Assembly: GCA_051953655.1 (NCBI GenBank)
Contig: JBQCIO010000369.1
Location: 1 to 17,827, forward strand
Origin: JBQCHF01 sp051953655
GTDB lineage: Bacteria > Actinomycetota > Actinomycetes > Motilibacterales > Motilibacteraceae
Direction: 5' to 3'
DNA: 17,827 nucleotides
The position numbers were made by a program, and so were the translations under genes. The notes under the pieces are model-generated. The model made no database searches, was not told the DNA's origin, and was given only the letters and a program-made list of their open reading frames with translations. Position 1 is the first letter of the stretch. Each line of letters begins with the position of its first letter. Of the stretch, positions 8,991 to 14,779 are shown piece by piece.

Positions 8991-9839
8991 ATGAGCGGGG
9001 GAGAGCCGGGCGGAGCGGCGACGGCAGCGCCGTCGGCAGCCACGTCGACAGCCGCGTCGAAAGGGTGGGACGGCTCGCTCTACGCCGAGCACACCGCGCA
9101 CCACCGCACCAACGACGCCAACGTCCTCGCCGACCTTCACCCCCCGGCCGACGGCACCGTGCTCGACGTCGGCTGCGGGGTGGGGGACCTCACCGAGCGG
9201 CTCATCGAGCTGGTGCCGCAGGGAAGCGTCCTCGGCGTCGACGCCGACCCCTCGATGGTCGAGCAGGCCGCGCGCCGGGCCCGCCCGGGGCTGACGTTCG
9301 CCGTCGCGCCGGTGCAGGACCTCACGGCCGTCGCCGACGACGCGTCGGTGGACCTCGTGGTGAGCACCGCCTGCCTGCACTGGGTTCCCGCCGCGGACCA
9401 GCCGGTCGCGCTCGCCGAGCTCGCCCGGGTGCTGCGCCCTGGCGGCACCCTGCGCATCGACATGGGCGGCGCCGGCCAGATCGCCGCCACGCGCGAGCTC
9501 CTCGACGCCGTGTCGGAGTCGCTGGGCGGCCCGTCCTCGCCGTGGTTCTTCCCGACGCCCGACGAGTACCGCGAGCTGCTGGCGCAGGCAGGCTTCGACG
9601 TCGAGACCGCCCGGCTGCGGCTGCTCCGGCAACGCCGTCCTGTGCCCGACGAGACGGCCGTCCTGGGCTGGCTGCGCAGCCAGGTCCTCCTGGCCTACAC
9701 CGCTGGCATGGACGGGGAGACCGCTGCCGCCTTCACCGCCGAGGTGGAACGCCGGGCGGTCGACGGGCTGCGCCGCGAGGACGGCAGCTACGACCAGGAC
9801 TACGTGCGACTGGACGTGCTCGCCACCCGTTCTCGCTGA
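8991..9839 (+). CDS. Class I SAM-dependent methyltransferase (Methyltransf_11/25 type)
   Basis: A 282-residue protein with the SAM-binding motif VLDVGCGVGDLTE (57-69), acidic strand-end VLGVDADPS (80-88), and post-motif region HWVPAADQPVALAELARVL followed by RPGGTLRI (148-155). The first 25 residues are Ala/Ser/Thr-rich and probably disordered. The short entry segment GWDGSLYAEHTAHHRT is reminiscent of small-molecule methyltransferases such as trans-aconitate methyltransferase, but the substrate cannot be assigned. It starts 4 nt after leuD and has no obvious promoter of its own, so it should be co-transcribed with leuCD. A gene at this place is not part of the mycobacterial leuCD-hupB order. 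It could act on a metabolite of the leucine/aconitate type or be unrelated; I cannot tell. Confidence 0.88.
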   Translation: MSGGEPGGAATAAPSAATSTAASKGWDGSLYAEHTAHHRTNDANVLADLHPPADGTVLDVGCGVGDLTERLIELVPQGSVLGVDADPSMVEQAARRARPGLTFAVAPVQDLTAVADDASVDLVVSTACLHWVPAADQPVALAELARVLRPGGTLRIDMGGAGQIAATRELLDAVSESLGGPSSPWFFPTPDEYRELLAQAGFDVETARLRLLRQRRPVPDETAVLGWLRSQVLLAYTAGMDGETAAAFTAEVERRAVDGLRREDGSYDQDYVRLDVLATRSR

Positions 9840-9923
9840 GCCGCGCCACGACCGCTCAGGTCACCGATGCGGCGAACGGGCGCAAAGCCCATGAGCGGCA
9901 AGGGATTCGGGACCGCTGGGCGA

Positions 9924-9952
9924 TTGCCGAGCGCACCGTGCGGTTCTACCGT
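9924..9952 (+). promoter_or_regulatory. Candidate promoter for the HU gene
   Basis: TTGCCG at 9924-9929, a 17-nt spacer and TACCGT at 9947-9952 (fits TAnnnT) form a good housekeeping-type actinobacterial promoter. Transcription would begin near 9959, giving a leader of about 59 nt that opens with the hairpin at 9962-9979. The upstream part of the gap (9840-9923) shows only a weak hairpin, GGGC-GCAAA-GCCC at 9878-9890, which might end the leuCD/methyltransferase transcript. Confidence 0.5.
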
Positions 9953-9961
9953 CAGCGCCGA

Positions 9962-9979
9962 CCGGGCGTTCGCGCCCGG
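9962..9979 (+). promoter_or_regulatory. Perfect 7-bp stem with TTCG loop in the HU mRNA leader
   Basis: CCGGGCG (9962-9968), loop TTCG, CGCCCGG (9973-9979): a perfect hairpin with a UUCG tetraloop, a few nt from the predicted 5' end of the HU mRNA and 24 nt before the ribosome site. It has no T-run and lies before the gene, so a terminator is unlikely. It may stabilise the 5' end of an abundant message. The role is inferred. Confidence 0.45.
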
Positions 9980-10017
9980 GGCCACAGCCGTGGCCGTCGA
10001 CGCGGAGGGGCGCACCA

Positions 10018-10689
10018 GTGAACAAGGCTCAACTCGTCGAGGAGCTGTCCAGCCGCTTCCCCGGTGGCAAGAAGGAAGCGCAGCACGCCCTCGAGCAGGT
10101 CATCGACGTCATCGAGCGGGCCCTGGTCGCGGGGGAGAAGGTGGCGATCACCGGGTTCGGCTCGTTCGAGAAGATCGAGCGCGCCGCCCGCACCGCCCGC
10201 AATCCCCGCACGGGCGCCACGGTGAAGGTGAAGAAGTCGGCGGTGCCGAAGTTCCGTCCCGGCGCCGAGCTCAAGGCGATCGTCAGCGGTGCGCGCAAGC
10301 TGCCCAGAGTGGCCGCGGCCACCGCCGGCGCGGCGGTCGGCACGGCCGGGCGGGCGGCGGCGTCCGGGCGTCGGGTCACCGGCACGGCAGCCTCGGTCCC
10401 GCCCCAGGCCACCAGGGCCTCAGGAACCGCACCGGCCACCGCGCGGACGACGGCGACGAAGACCCCGGCGAAGAAGGCGGCTGGGACGGCGGCGCAGAAG
10501 ACCACGGTGAAGAAGGCCGCCGCGAGGAAGACCGCCGCCAAGACGACCGCCGCCAAGACGACGGCGACGAGGTCCGCCACGAAGAAGACGGCCACGAAGA
10601 AGACGGCCACGACGAAGACCGCCACGACGAAGACCACCGCGAAGAGCGCGACCAAGGCGCCGGGCACGCGGACCGCGGCCAAGGCCTGA
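10018..10689 (+). CDS. hup: HU-family nucleoid-associated protein with long Lys/Ala/Thr-rich C-terminal tail (HupB/HupS type)
   Basis: A 223-residue protein. Residues 1 to about 92 are a standard HU domain (MNKAQLVEEL, then ITGFGSFEKIERAARTARNP and the TGATVKV strand), which binds and bends DNA. Residues 98-223 are a low-complexity basic tail rich in Ala, Thr and Lys, with AKK/TKK units like the histone-like tail of mycobacterial HupB and Streptomyces HupS. The GTG at 10018 is chosen for the GGAGG at 10004-10008 and because the canonical HU N-terminus starts there. The place after leuCD matches mycobacterial hupB, which supports orthology. The tail contains exact 15-bp tandem duplications (10531-10650) and so may vary in length between strains. 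In this family the tail is a target of lysine modification; no such information is in the sequence. Confidence 0.96.
   Translation: MNKAQLVEELSSRFPGGKKEAQHALEQVIDVIERALVAGEKVAITGFGSFEKIERAARTARNPRTGATVKVKKSAVPKFRPGAELKAIVSGARKLPRVAAATAGAAVGTAGRAAASGRRVTGTAASVPPQATRASGTAPATARTTATKTPAKKAAGTAAQKTTVKKAAARKTAAKTTAAKTTATRSATKKTATKKTATTKTATTKTTAKSATKAPGTRTAAKA
10531..10650 (+). repeat. 15-bp tandem repeat tract encoding the HU tail
   Basis: Eight consecutive 15-bp units encode residues 172-211 as five-residue repeats: TAAKT, TAAKT, TATRS, ATKKT, ATKKT, ATTKT, ATTKT, TAKSA. Three adjacent pairs are identical at DNA level: ACCGCCGCCAAGACG at 10531 and 10546, GCCACGAAGAAGACG at 10576 and 10591, and GCCACGACGAAGACC at 10606 and 10621. 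This pairwise pattern suggests recent duplications. All units keep the reading frame. Confidence 0.85.
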
Positions 10690-10729
10690 CGGCGTCGGGG
10701 ACCTGGGCCACCGGCTCGAGTGGAGAGGT

Positions 10730-10759
10730 GGTGCGCGACACCCCGGGGTGTCGTGCACC
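10730..10759. terminator. Near-perfect 30-nt palindrome after hup, likely bidirectional terminator
   Basis: GGTGCGCGACACCCC followed directly by GGGGTGTCGTGCACC: 15-bp arms with a single mismatch. It sits 40 nt after the hup stop and about 110 nt after the end of the minus-strand cofC pair, i.e. between converging transcripts. There is no T-run, which is common for actinobacterial terminators. The remainder of 10690-10870 holds nothing else that I can recognise. Confidence 0.6.
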
Positions 10760-10852
10760 GGCCTTCCGCTCGGGCCGCAGCTCGACGGCTCGACGCGACC
10801 GCTGCCGTCATCAGCGCCTTGGACGTTGGTGCCGGCGACGCGTCAGGCCGCG

Positions 10853-10883
10853 GCGCTGAGAACGTGGCGCTCAGAACGTGGCG
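10853..10883. repeat. Imperfect 14-bp tandem duplication across the stop of the cold-shock-like gene
   Basis: GCGCTGAGAACGTGGCG at 10853-10869 and GCGCTCAGAACGTGGCG at 10867-10883 differ at one base and overlap by three, so a 14-bp unit is duplicated. The stop codon of the minus-strand 66-residue gene (10871-10873) lies in the second copy. The duplication therefore repeats the 3' end of that gene just beyond its stop. Confidence 0.6.
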
Positions 10884-11071
10884 AGCGTGAGCCCGACCAC
10901 GGTGAGGACACCGTCGTCGACGACGTCCAGCCGCACCCGCTGGCCGACCCGGAGCAGGCGCAGCCCGCCGGCCTCGAAGGCGGTGGCGTCGTAGGGCAGC
11001 TCGACGCCGTCGTCGAGCAGCACCGTGCCGGACCTGCTGCCGGGGTCGAAGGAGCGGACCGTCGCCTGCAC
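10871..11071 (-). CDS. Small cold-shock-domain-like protein
   Basis: A 66-residue protein starting with GTG at 11071. The pattern ATVRSFDPGSRSGTVLLDDG, then ELPYDATAF and GLRLLRVGQRVRLDV, resembles an OB-fold of the cold-shock type (strand, strand, acidic-Asp-Gly turn, VGQRV strand). It lacks the aromatic RNP1/RNP2 motifs (KGFGFI, VFVH) of true cold-shock proteins, so strong nucleic-acid binding is doubtful. It starts 4 nt after the cofC stop and is surely co-transcribed with it. I recall similar small proteins near cofC or hup in other actinobacteria, but their function is unknown to me. Its 3' end carries a 14-bp duplication. Confidence 0.75.
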   Translation of the reverse strand: MQATVRSFDPGSRSGTVLLDDGVELPYDATAFEAGGLRLLRVGQRVRLDVVDDGVLTVVGLTLATF

Positions 11072-11075
11072 GGCG

Positions 11076-11756
11076 CTAGCTCCCCGCGCCGGCGGCGTCG
11101 GCGAGGTCCTCGTCCAGCGCGGCCAGCAGCGCGGTGGTGCGCGGGCCGGTGCCCAGGTGCACGGCGGCGGCCAGGTCCGCGGGGGTGTCGACGTCGCGGC
11201 GCAGGCTGGGGACGGGCAGCGTGTCCGGGCCCAGCAGCACCGCCCCGGCCTCGACGTGGGCCGCCGCGGAGCCGACGCCGAAGTGCGGCGTCAGCCACCC
11301 GTCCCGCGCGGTGAGCAGCGTGGTGCCGGTGCCGGCCGCGTCGGCCACGACTGCCGCGGGGTGGGTGGCGGCCAGGAGCAGCGCGGCGGTGAGGTCCTCG
11401 GTGCGCAGCGCGGGAAGGTCGCCGGCCATGGCCGCCACGGGCAGGGAGCCGGTTGCTCGGGCGACACGTGCGCCCTCGAGCACCGCGGCGTCGATGCCCT
11501 CGTCGGGCCGGTCCTCCACCGGCACGGCTCCCAGCCCGGCCCGGTCCCGCGCTGCGGCGGCGTCGGTGGTCACCACGAGGACCCGCGCGACCAGCGGGCT
11601 GCGCAGGGCCGCGGCGACGGCGTCGGCGGCGAAGGCCAGCGCCAGGGCCTCGCGGGTGGCGTCGGCGAGCGGGTGCAGCCGGGACTTGGCCCGGGCGGGT
11701 GCCTTCACCGGGACCACGACGCTCCACCGCGGGCGCGCCGGCTCGTGGTTGGTCAC
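11076..11756 (-). CDS. cofC: 2-phospho-L-lactate/phosphoenolpyruvate guanylyltransferase (CofC/FbiD)
   Basis: A 226-residue nucleotidyltransferase of coenzyme F420 synthesis. In actinobacteria this family (FbiD) activates phosphoenolpyruvate with GTP for transfer to Fo. Visible motifs: N-terminal SVVVPVKAPARAKSRL (12-27), AMAGDLPALRTEDL (109-122), GTGTTLL (142-148), FGVGSAAAH (159-167) and RDVDTPADL (187-195), the CofC pattern. The GTG at 11756 has an excellent GGGAGG ribosome site 8 nt upstream; an upstream in-frame start at 11864 would add 36 unrelated residues. It is divergent from the acyltransferase and is followed after 4 nt by the cold-shock-like gene. Its position after hup matches fbiD of mycobacteria, although mutT1 and ppk1 are absent between them here. 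Confidence 0.93.
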   Translation of the reverse strand: MTNHEPARPRWSVVVPVKAPARAKSRLHPLADATREALALAFAADAVAAALRSPLVARVLVVTTDAAAARDRAGLGAVPVEDRPDEGIDAAVLEGARVARATGSLPVAAMAGDLPALRTEDLTAALLLAATHPAAVVADAAGTGTTLLTARDGWLTPHFGVGSAAAHVEAGAVLLGPDTLPVPSLRRDVDTPADLAAAVHLGTGPRTTALLAALDEDLADAAGAGS

Positions 11757-11814
11757 GGCAGGATCCTCCCACCCGAGGGCCCCGGACCCCAGCGGGCCGC
11801 CGCGCTCACGAGCC

Positions 11815-11871
11815 CGGCACCGGACCCCTGATGCCGGTGCCGAAGCGGGGCGCACCGGGTCCACCGGTGCG
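11815..11871. promoter_or_regulatory. Two consecutive inverted repeats sharing GCACCGG/CCGGTGC half-sites
   Basis: CGGCACCGG (11815-11823), a 10-nt loop and CCGGTGCCG (11834-11842) form a perfect 9-bp stem. CGCACCGG (11851-11858), a 5-nt loop and CCGGTGCG (11864-11871) form a perfect 8-bp stem. The four half-sites GCACCGG/CCGGTGC alternate in direction across the 151-nt cofC/acyltransferase divergent gap. They could be paired operators or RNA hairpins in one leader. No cognate regulator is evident. Confidence 0.45.
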
Positions 11872-11907
11872 GTTGGATGAAGGACGGATCAGCGGAAGAG
11901 GTGGGAC

Positions 11908-12762
11908 GTGGCGCAGTGGCGGAGCGGCTCCGGCCGTGGCGCGGGGCGCCCGCACGCCGGCTTCTGGTACCGCTTCGCCATCTACGTGCTCAAGCCGCTG
12001 CTCACCGTGTTCACCCGGCGGGACTGGCGCGGCGCGCAGAACCTCCCCCGCACCGGCGGGATGATTCTGGTGGCCAACCACGTCAGCCACCTCGACCCGT
12101 TCACGCTGGCGCACTTCCTCTACGACAACGGCCTGCTGCCCCGGTTCCTGGCCAAGGCGGCGGTCTTCGACGTGCCGTTCGTGGGGCGGGTGGTCCGCGG
12201 TGCCGAGCAGATCCCCGTCTACCGCGAGTCGCAGGACGCCGCCCGCGCCTACGAGGCCGCCGTCGACGCCGTCCGCCGCGGCGAGTGCGTCGTCGTCTAT
12301 CCCGAAGCCACCCTGACCCGCGACCCGGACCTGTGGCCGATGCGCGGCAAGACCGGCGCGGCACGCATCGCGTTGGCCACCGGGGCCCCGGTGGTGCCGG
12401 TGGCCCAGTGGGGCGTGCAGGAGGTGCTGGCGCCGTACTCGACGCGGCCCCACCTCCTTCCGCCCCGCACCGTGCACGTGCTGGCCGCGCCGCCGGTCGA
12501 CCTGTCCGGGCTGCCCGACGGGGAGCCCACCGGCGAGGTGCTGGCCGAGGCCACCGATCGGATCATGGCCGCGCTCACCGCGGCGGTGGCGCAGCTGCGC
12601 GGGCAGACGCCGCCCGCGGTGCGGTTCGACCCGAAGGCCGCCGGGGTGCCGGTCACCGGCAACCCGCACCGGCAGCAGACGTCGACGTCGTCGGGCAGCG
12701 GCTCCCTGCGCGGTGGCCGCCGCGGCTGGCCTGGCAGGCAGAGCAAGGGAGGTCGCTCATGA
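11908..12762 (+). CDS. plsC: 1-acylglycerol-3-phosphate O-acyltransferase family protein (PlsC-like)
   Basis: A 284-residue PlsC-family acyltransferase, expected at the inner face of the membrane, transferring an acyl group to lysophosphatidate or a similar acceptor. The catalytic HX4D motif is His58-Asp63 in ANHVSHLD. Block II lies around GAEQIPVYRES (98-108). Block III reads YPEAT (131-135) instead of the commoner FPEGT. PVVPVAQWG (161-169) is the usual end block. An N-terminal hydrophobic stretch (20-36) may attach it to the membrane. The C-terminal 35 residues are basic and Ser/Gly-rich. The GTG at 11908 follows GAGGTGGG. It overlaps gpsA by 4 nt (ATGA), so the two are coupled, which suits a job in making phosphatidate from glycerol-3-phosphate. 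Acceptor specificity is not proven. Confidence 0.9.
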   Translation: MAQWRSGSGRGAGRPHAGFWYRFAIYVLKPLLTVFTRRDWRGAQNLPRTGGMILVANHVSHLDPFTLAHFLYDNGLLPRFLAKAAVFDVPFVGRVVRGAEQIPVYRESQDAARAYEAAVDAVRRGECVVVYPEATLTRDPDLWPMRGKTGAARIALATGAPVVPVAQWGVQEVLAPYSTRPHLLPPRTVHVLAAPPVDLSGLPDGEPTGEVLAEATDRIMAALTAAVAQLRGQTPPAVRFDPKAAGVPVTGNPHRQQTSTSSGSGSLRGGRRGWPGRQSKGGRS

Positions 12763-13766
12763 CGCGGGTGGCGGTGCTGGGCAGCGGCTCCTGGGGCACG
12801 GGCTTCAGCCTGGTCCTCGCCGATGCCGGCAACGAGGTGACGCTGTGGGCCCGCCGGCCCGAGCTCGCGCAGGTCGTCGACGCGCGGCACGAGAACCCCG
12901 ACTACCTGCCCGGCGTCCGGCTGCCGGACGCGGTCCGCGGCACGGCCGATGCCGAGGCGGCCCTCCAGGACGCCGAGGTCGTCGTCCTGGCGGTGCCCTC
13001 CCAGACCCTGCGCGAGAACCTCGCGCGGTGGGCGCCGCTGCTGCCCGCGCGGGCGGTGCTGGTCAGCCTGATGAAGGGCATCGAGCTGGGCACCACCCAT
13101 CGGATGACCGAGGTCGTCGCCGAGCTGACCGGCGCCGCGCCGGAGCGGATCGCGGCGGTGAGCGGGCCCAACCTGGCCAAGGAGATCGCGGCGCGCCAGC
13201 CCGCGGCATCGGTGGTCGCGTGCGCCGACGAGGAGGTCGCCACCCGGCTGCAGTCGGTCATGATGACCCCGCACTTCCGCCCCTACACCAACACCGACGT
13301 CGTCGGCGTGGAGCTGGGTGGGGCGGTGAAGAACGTCATCGCGCTGGCCGCCGGCATGGCCGAGGGCCTGGGCTGGGGCGACAACACCAAGGCCTCGATC
13401 ATCACCCGGGGCTTGGCCGAGACCACCCGCCTCGGGGTGGCCCTGGGCGCGCAGCCGCTCACCTTCTCCGGCCTGGCCGGGCTCGGCGACCTGGTCGCCA
13501 CCTGCATGTCGCCGCTGTCCCGCAACCGGACCTTCGGAGAGAAGCTCGGGCGCGGCATGACCGTGGAGCAGATCGTGGCCGAGAGCCGCCAGGTGGCCGA
13601 GGGGGTCAAGAGCTGCCAGTCGATCCTGCAGCTGGCCCAGGCCCACGGCGTCGACGTCCCGATCGTGGAGCACGTCGTCTCGGTGGTCCGCGACAACGTG
13701 CCGCCGCTGGAGATGGCGCGCAGCCTGATGACCCGCTCGGCCAAGCCCGAGGTGCGCATCCGCTAG
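12759..13766 (+). CDS. gpsA: NAD(P)-dependent glycerol-3-phosphate dehydrogenase
   Basis: A 335-residue cytosolic enzyme reducing dihydroxyacetone phosphate to sn-glycerol-3-phosphate for phospholipid synthesis. The nucleotide-binding motif is VLGSGSWGT (6-14); SLMKGIE (103-109) and AVSGPNLAKEIA (133-144) follow. Catalytic Lys191 sits in GGAVKNVIALA, and NTKASIITRGLAE (209-221) is the C-terminal family signature. Length is typical. The ATG at 12759 overlaps the acyltransferase stop as ATGA and has AAGGGAGG at 12745-12752. The gene order next to cofC and ddl agrees with gpdA2 of mycobacteria. The transcript probably ends at the long hairpin 15 nt after the stop. Confidence 0.97.
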   Translation: MTRVAVLGSGSWGTGFSLVLADAGNEVTLWARRPELAQVVDARHENPDYLPGVRLPDAVRGTADAEAALQDAEVVVLAVPSQTLRENLARWAPLLPARAVLVSLMKGIELGTTHRMTEVVAELTGAAPERIAAVSGPNLAKEIAARQPAASVVACADEEVATRLQSVMMTPHFRPYTNTDVVGVELGGAVKNVIALAAGMAEGLGWGDNTKASIITRGLAETTRLGVALGAQPLTFSGLAGLGDLVATCMSPLSRNRTFGEKLGRGMTVEQIVAESRQVAEGVKSCQSILQLAQAHGVDVPIVEHVVSVVRDNVPPLEMARSLMTRSAKPEVRIR

Positions 13767-13781
13767 CCGCCTCCCCCCCTC

Positions 13782-13843
13782 CTGCCGTGATCGAGCAGGA
13801 ATGGTGAAGCAGACGCTTCACCCCTCCTGCTCGATCACGGCGG
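13782..13843. terminator. Long hairpin after gpsA (arms of about 28 bp)
   Basis: From inside out: GTGAAGC-AGAC-GCTTCAC (13804-13821), one more G:C pair (13803/13822), then a 2-nt mismatch, then a perfect 17-bp stem GCCGTGATCGAGCAGGA (13784-13800) with its complement at 13825-13841, with weaker pairing outside. It starts 15 nt after the gpsA stop and lies before the DUF1622 gene, so it can end the acyltransferase-gpsA transcript. It is far longer than a simple terminator needs to be and lacks a T-run, so a repeated mobile-type hairpin is the other possibility. Confidence 0.6.
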
Positions 13844-13907
13844 TGGGGAGGGGTGGCTGGGCCGGCGTGCGCCGTTTGGCCCGCCCAGGGTGGGTAACCC
13901 ATGCGCC

Positions 13908-14411
13908 ATGCATCACACGGTGATCCCCGGACTGCTGGCGGCCGAGGGCGGCGGCCTGGGCTCGGTGCTGCCCGAGGAGGGGCTGCGCAGCATCGTCGAC
14001 CTGCTGGTCCGGCTGGTCGAGGCCGGCGGCGCGCTGGTCATCGCCGTGGGGGCACTGGTCGCCTTCGTACGGTTCCTGCTCGCGCTGCGGCACAGCGACC
14101 CGGACGCCTTCGTGCCGGTCCGGCTGGTCCTGGGCCGGTTCCTCGCGCTGGGCCTGGAGTTCCAGCTCGCCGGGGACGTGCTGCGCACGGCCATCGCGCC
14201 GACGTACCAGGAGATCGGCAAGCTCGCCGCCATCGCGGCCATCCGGACCATGCTCAACTTCTTCCTGGCCCGCGAGATCACCGAGGAGCGGCGCGTCGTC
14301 GACGACGAGCACGAGGTGCAGCACCACGCCGCGGCCGCCGCAGCGGACGGGCACCCCGGGGGGAGCGTCGACGTCCGAGGCGGGCCGGTGAGCGGCGACC
14401 GGCGGGCCTGA
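13908..14411 (+). CDS. DUF1622-family integral membrane protein
   Basis: A 167-residue protein with three predicted membrane segments: about 37-60 (VEAGGALVIAVGALVAFVRF), 70-95 (with RLVLGRFLALGLEFQLAGDV) and 103-122 (GKLAAIAAIRTMLNFFL). The pattern of R-x-x-LGRFLALGLEFQLAGD, LRTAIAPTYQEIGKLA and IRTMLNFFLAREI fits DUF1622, a small membrane family of unknown function. The C-terminal 45 residues are charged and His/Ala-rich, presumably cytoplasmic. The start is uncertain: the ATG at 13908 has no clear ribosome site, and a GTG at 13890 would add six residues. It overlaps the next gene by one base (TGATG), so the two are translationally coupled. Function is not known. Confidence 0.8.
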   Translation: MHHTVIPGLLAAEGGGLGSVLPEEGLRSIVDLLVRLVEAGGALVIAVGALVAFVRFLLALRHSDPDAFVPVRLVLGRFLALGLEFQLAGDVLRTAIAPTYQEIGKLAAIAAIRTMLNFFLAREITEERRVVDDEHEVQHHAAAAAADGHPGGSVDVRGGPVSGDRRA

Positions 14412-14749
14412 TGCCGGTCTCCCTGCTGCACGCCGCCGCGACGGACGCCACCGCCGTCGGGCTGCTGCTCGGGCTGCTGGTGCTCGCGCGCACGCGCGAT
14501 CTGCGGGCCGCGTTCGGCGTGTTCCTCGACCACCTGCTGGCGGCCGGGCTGCTCCGGCTGGCCGGCCCGGTGCCGTGGTCGGCCGTCGTGGTGGCCGCGG
14601 GCGTGGTGCTGGTCCGCAAGCTCGCCACCGCCCGGCTGCGGGGGCTGACCCGTCCGCGCCTGCCGGCATGGGTGCGCTCGGCCGGCGCCCAGCGGCTGAC
14701 CCGGGACCTCACCGCGGCGCTGCACCCGGTGGGCCTGCGCTCGCGCTGA
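14411..14749 (+). CDS. Small hydrophobic membrane protein, unknown function
   Basis: A 112-residue protein beginning at the ATG that shares a base with the DUF1622 stop. Three hydrophobic stretches (about 9-27, 33-52 and 54-70) suggest two or three membrane spans, followed by an Arg-rich C-terminus (RKLATARLRGLTRPRLP and onward). I do not recognise the family. The second stretch carries a lone Asp-His (39-42) in VFLDHLLAAG, which could be functional in a membrane. The tight coupling suggests that its product works with, or is made in fixed ratio to, the DUF1622 protein. The stop codon forms the base of the hairpin at 14747-14779. Confidence 0.65.
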   Translation: MPVSLLHAAATDATAVGLLLGLLVLARTRDLRAAFGVFLDHLLAAGLLRLAGPVPWSAVVVAAGVVLVRKLATARLRGLTRPRLPAWVRSAGAQRLTRDLTAALHPVGLRSR

Positions 14750-14779
14750 CCCGTCCCGGGCGGACCCCCGGGCGCGTCA
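14747..14779. terminator. Bidirectional terminator hairpin built on both stop codons
   Basis: TGAC at 14747-14750 pairs with GTCA at 14776-14779, CG at 14752-14753 with CG at 14773-14774, and CCCGGG (14755-14760) with CCCGGG (14767-14772) around a 6-nt loop. One mismatch and one bulge interrupt the stem. The plus-strand stop (14747-14749) and the minus-strand stop (14777-14779) form its two ends, so it would serve both converging genes. Confidence 0.6.

Noticed and set aside
10029..10811. A minus-strand frame with very hydrophobic Val/Phe/Ala stretches that looks like a membrane protein
   Set aside because: It is the antisense of the Lys-rich HU tail: AAG codons read as CTT and related triplets give hydrophobic residues. 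No ribosome site or independent support.
11908..11945. Bases at the acyltransferase start that look like the 5' half of a tRNA (GCAGTGGCGGAGCGG)
   Set aside because: No matching acceptor stem, anticodon arm or T-loop GTTC sequence follows; the region is coding.
13908..14749. DUF1622 and small membrane protein as a toxin-antitoxin or holin pair
   Set aside because: Sizes and coupling would allow it, but there is no DNA-binding antitoxin, no lysin nearby, and DUF1622 is not known as a toxin.
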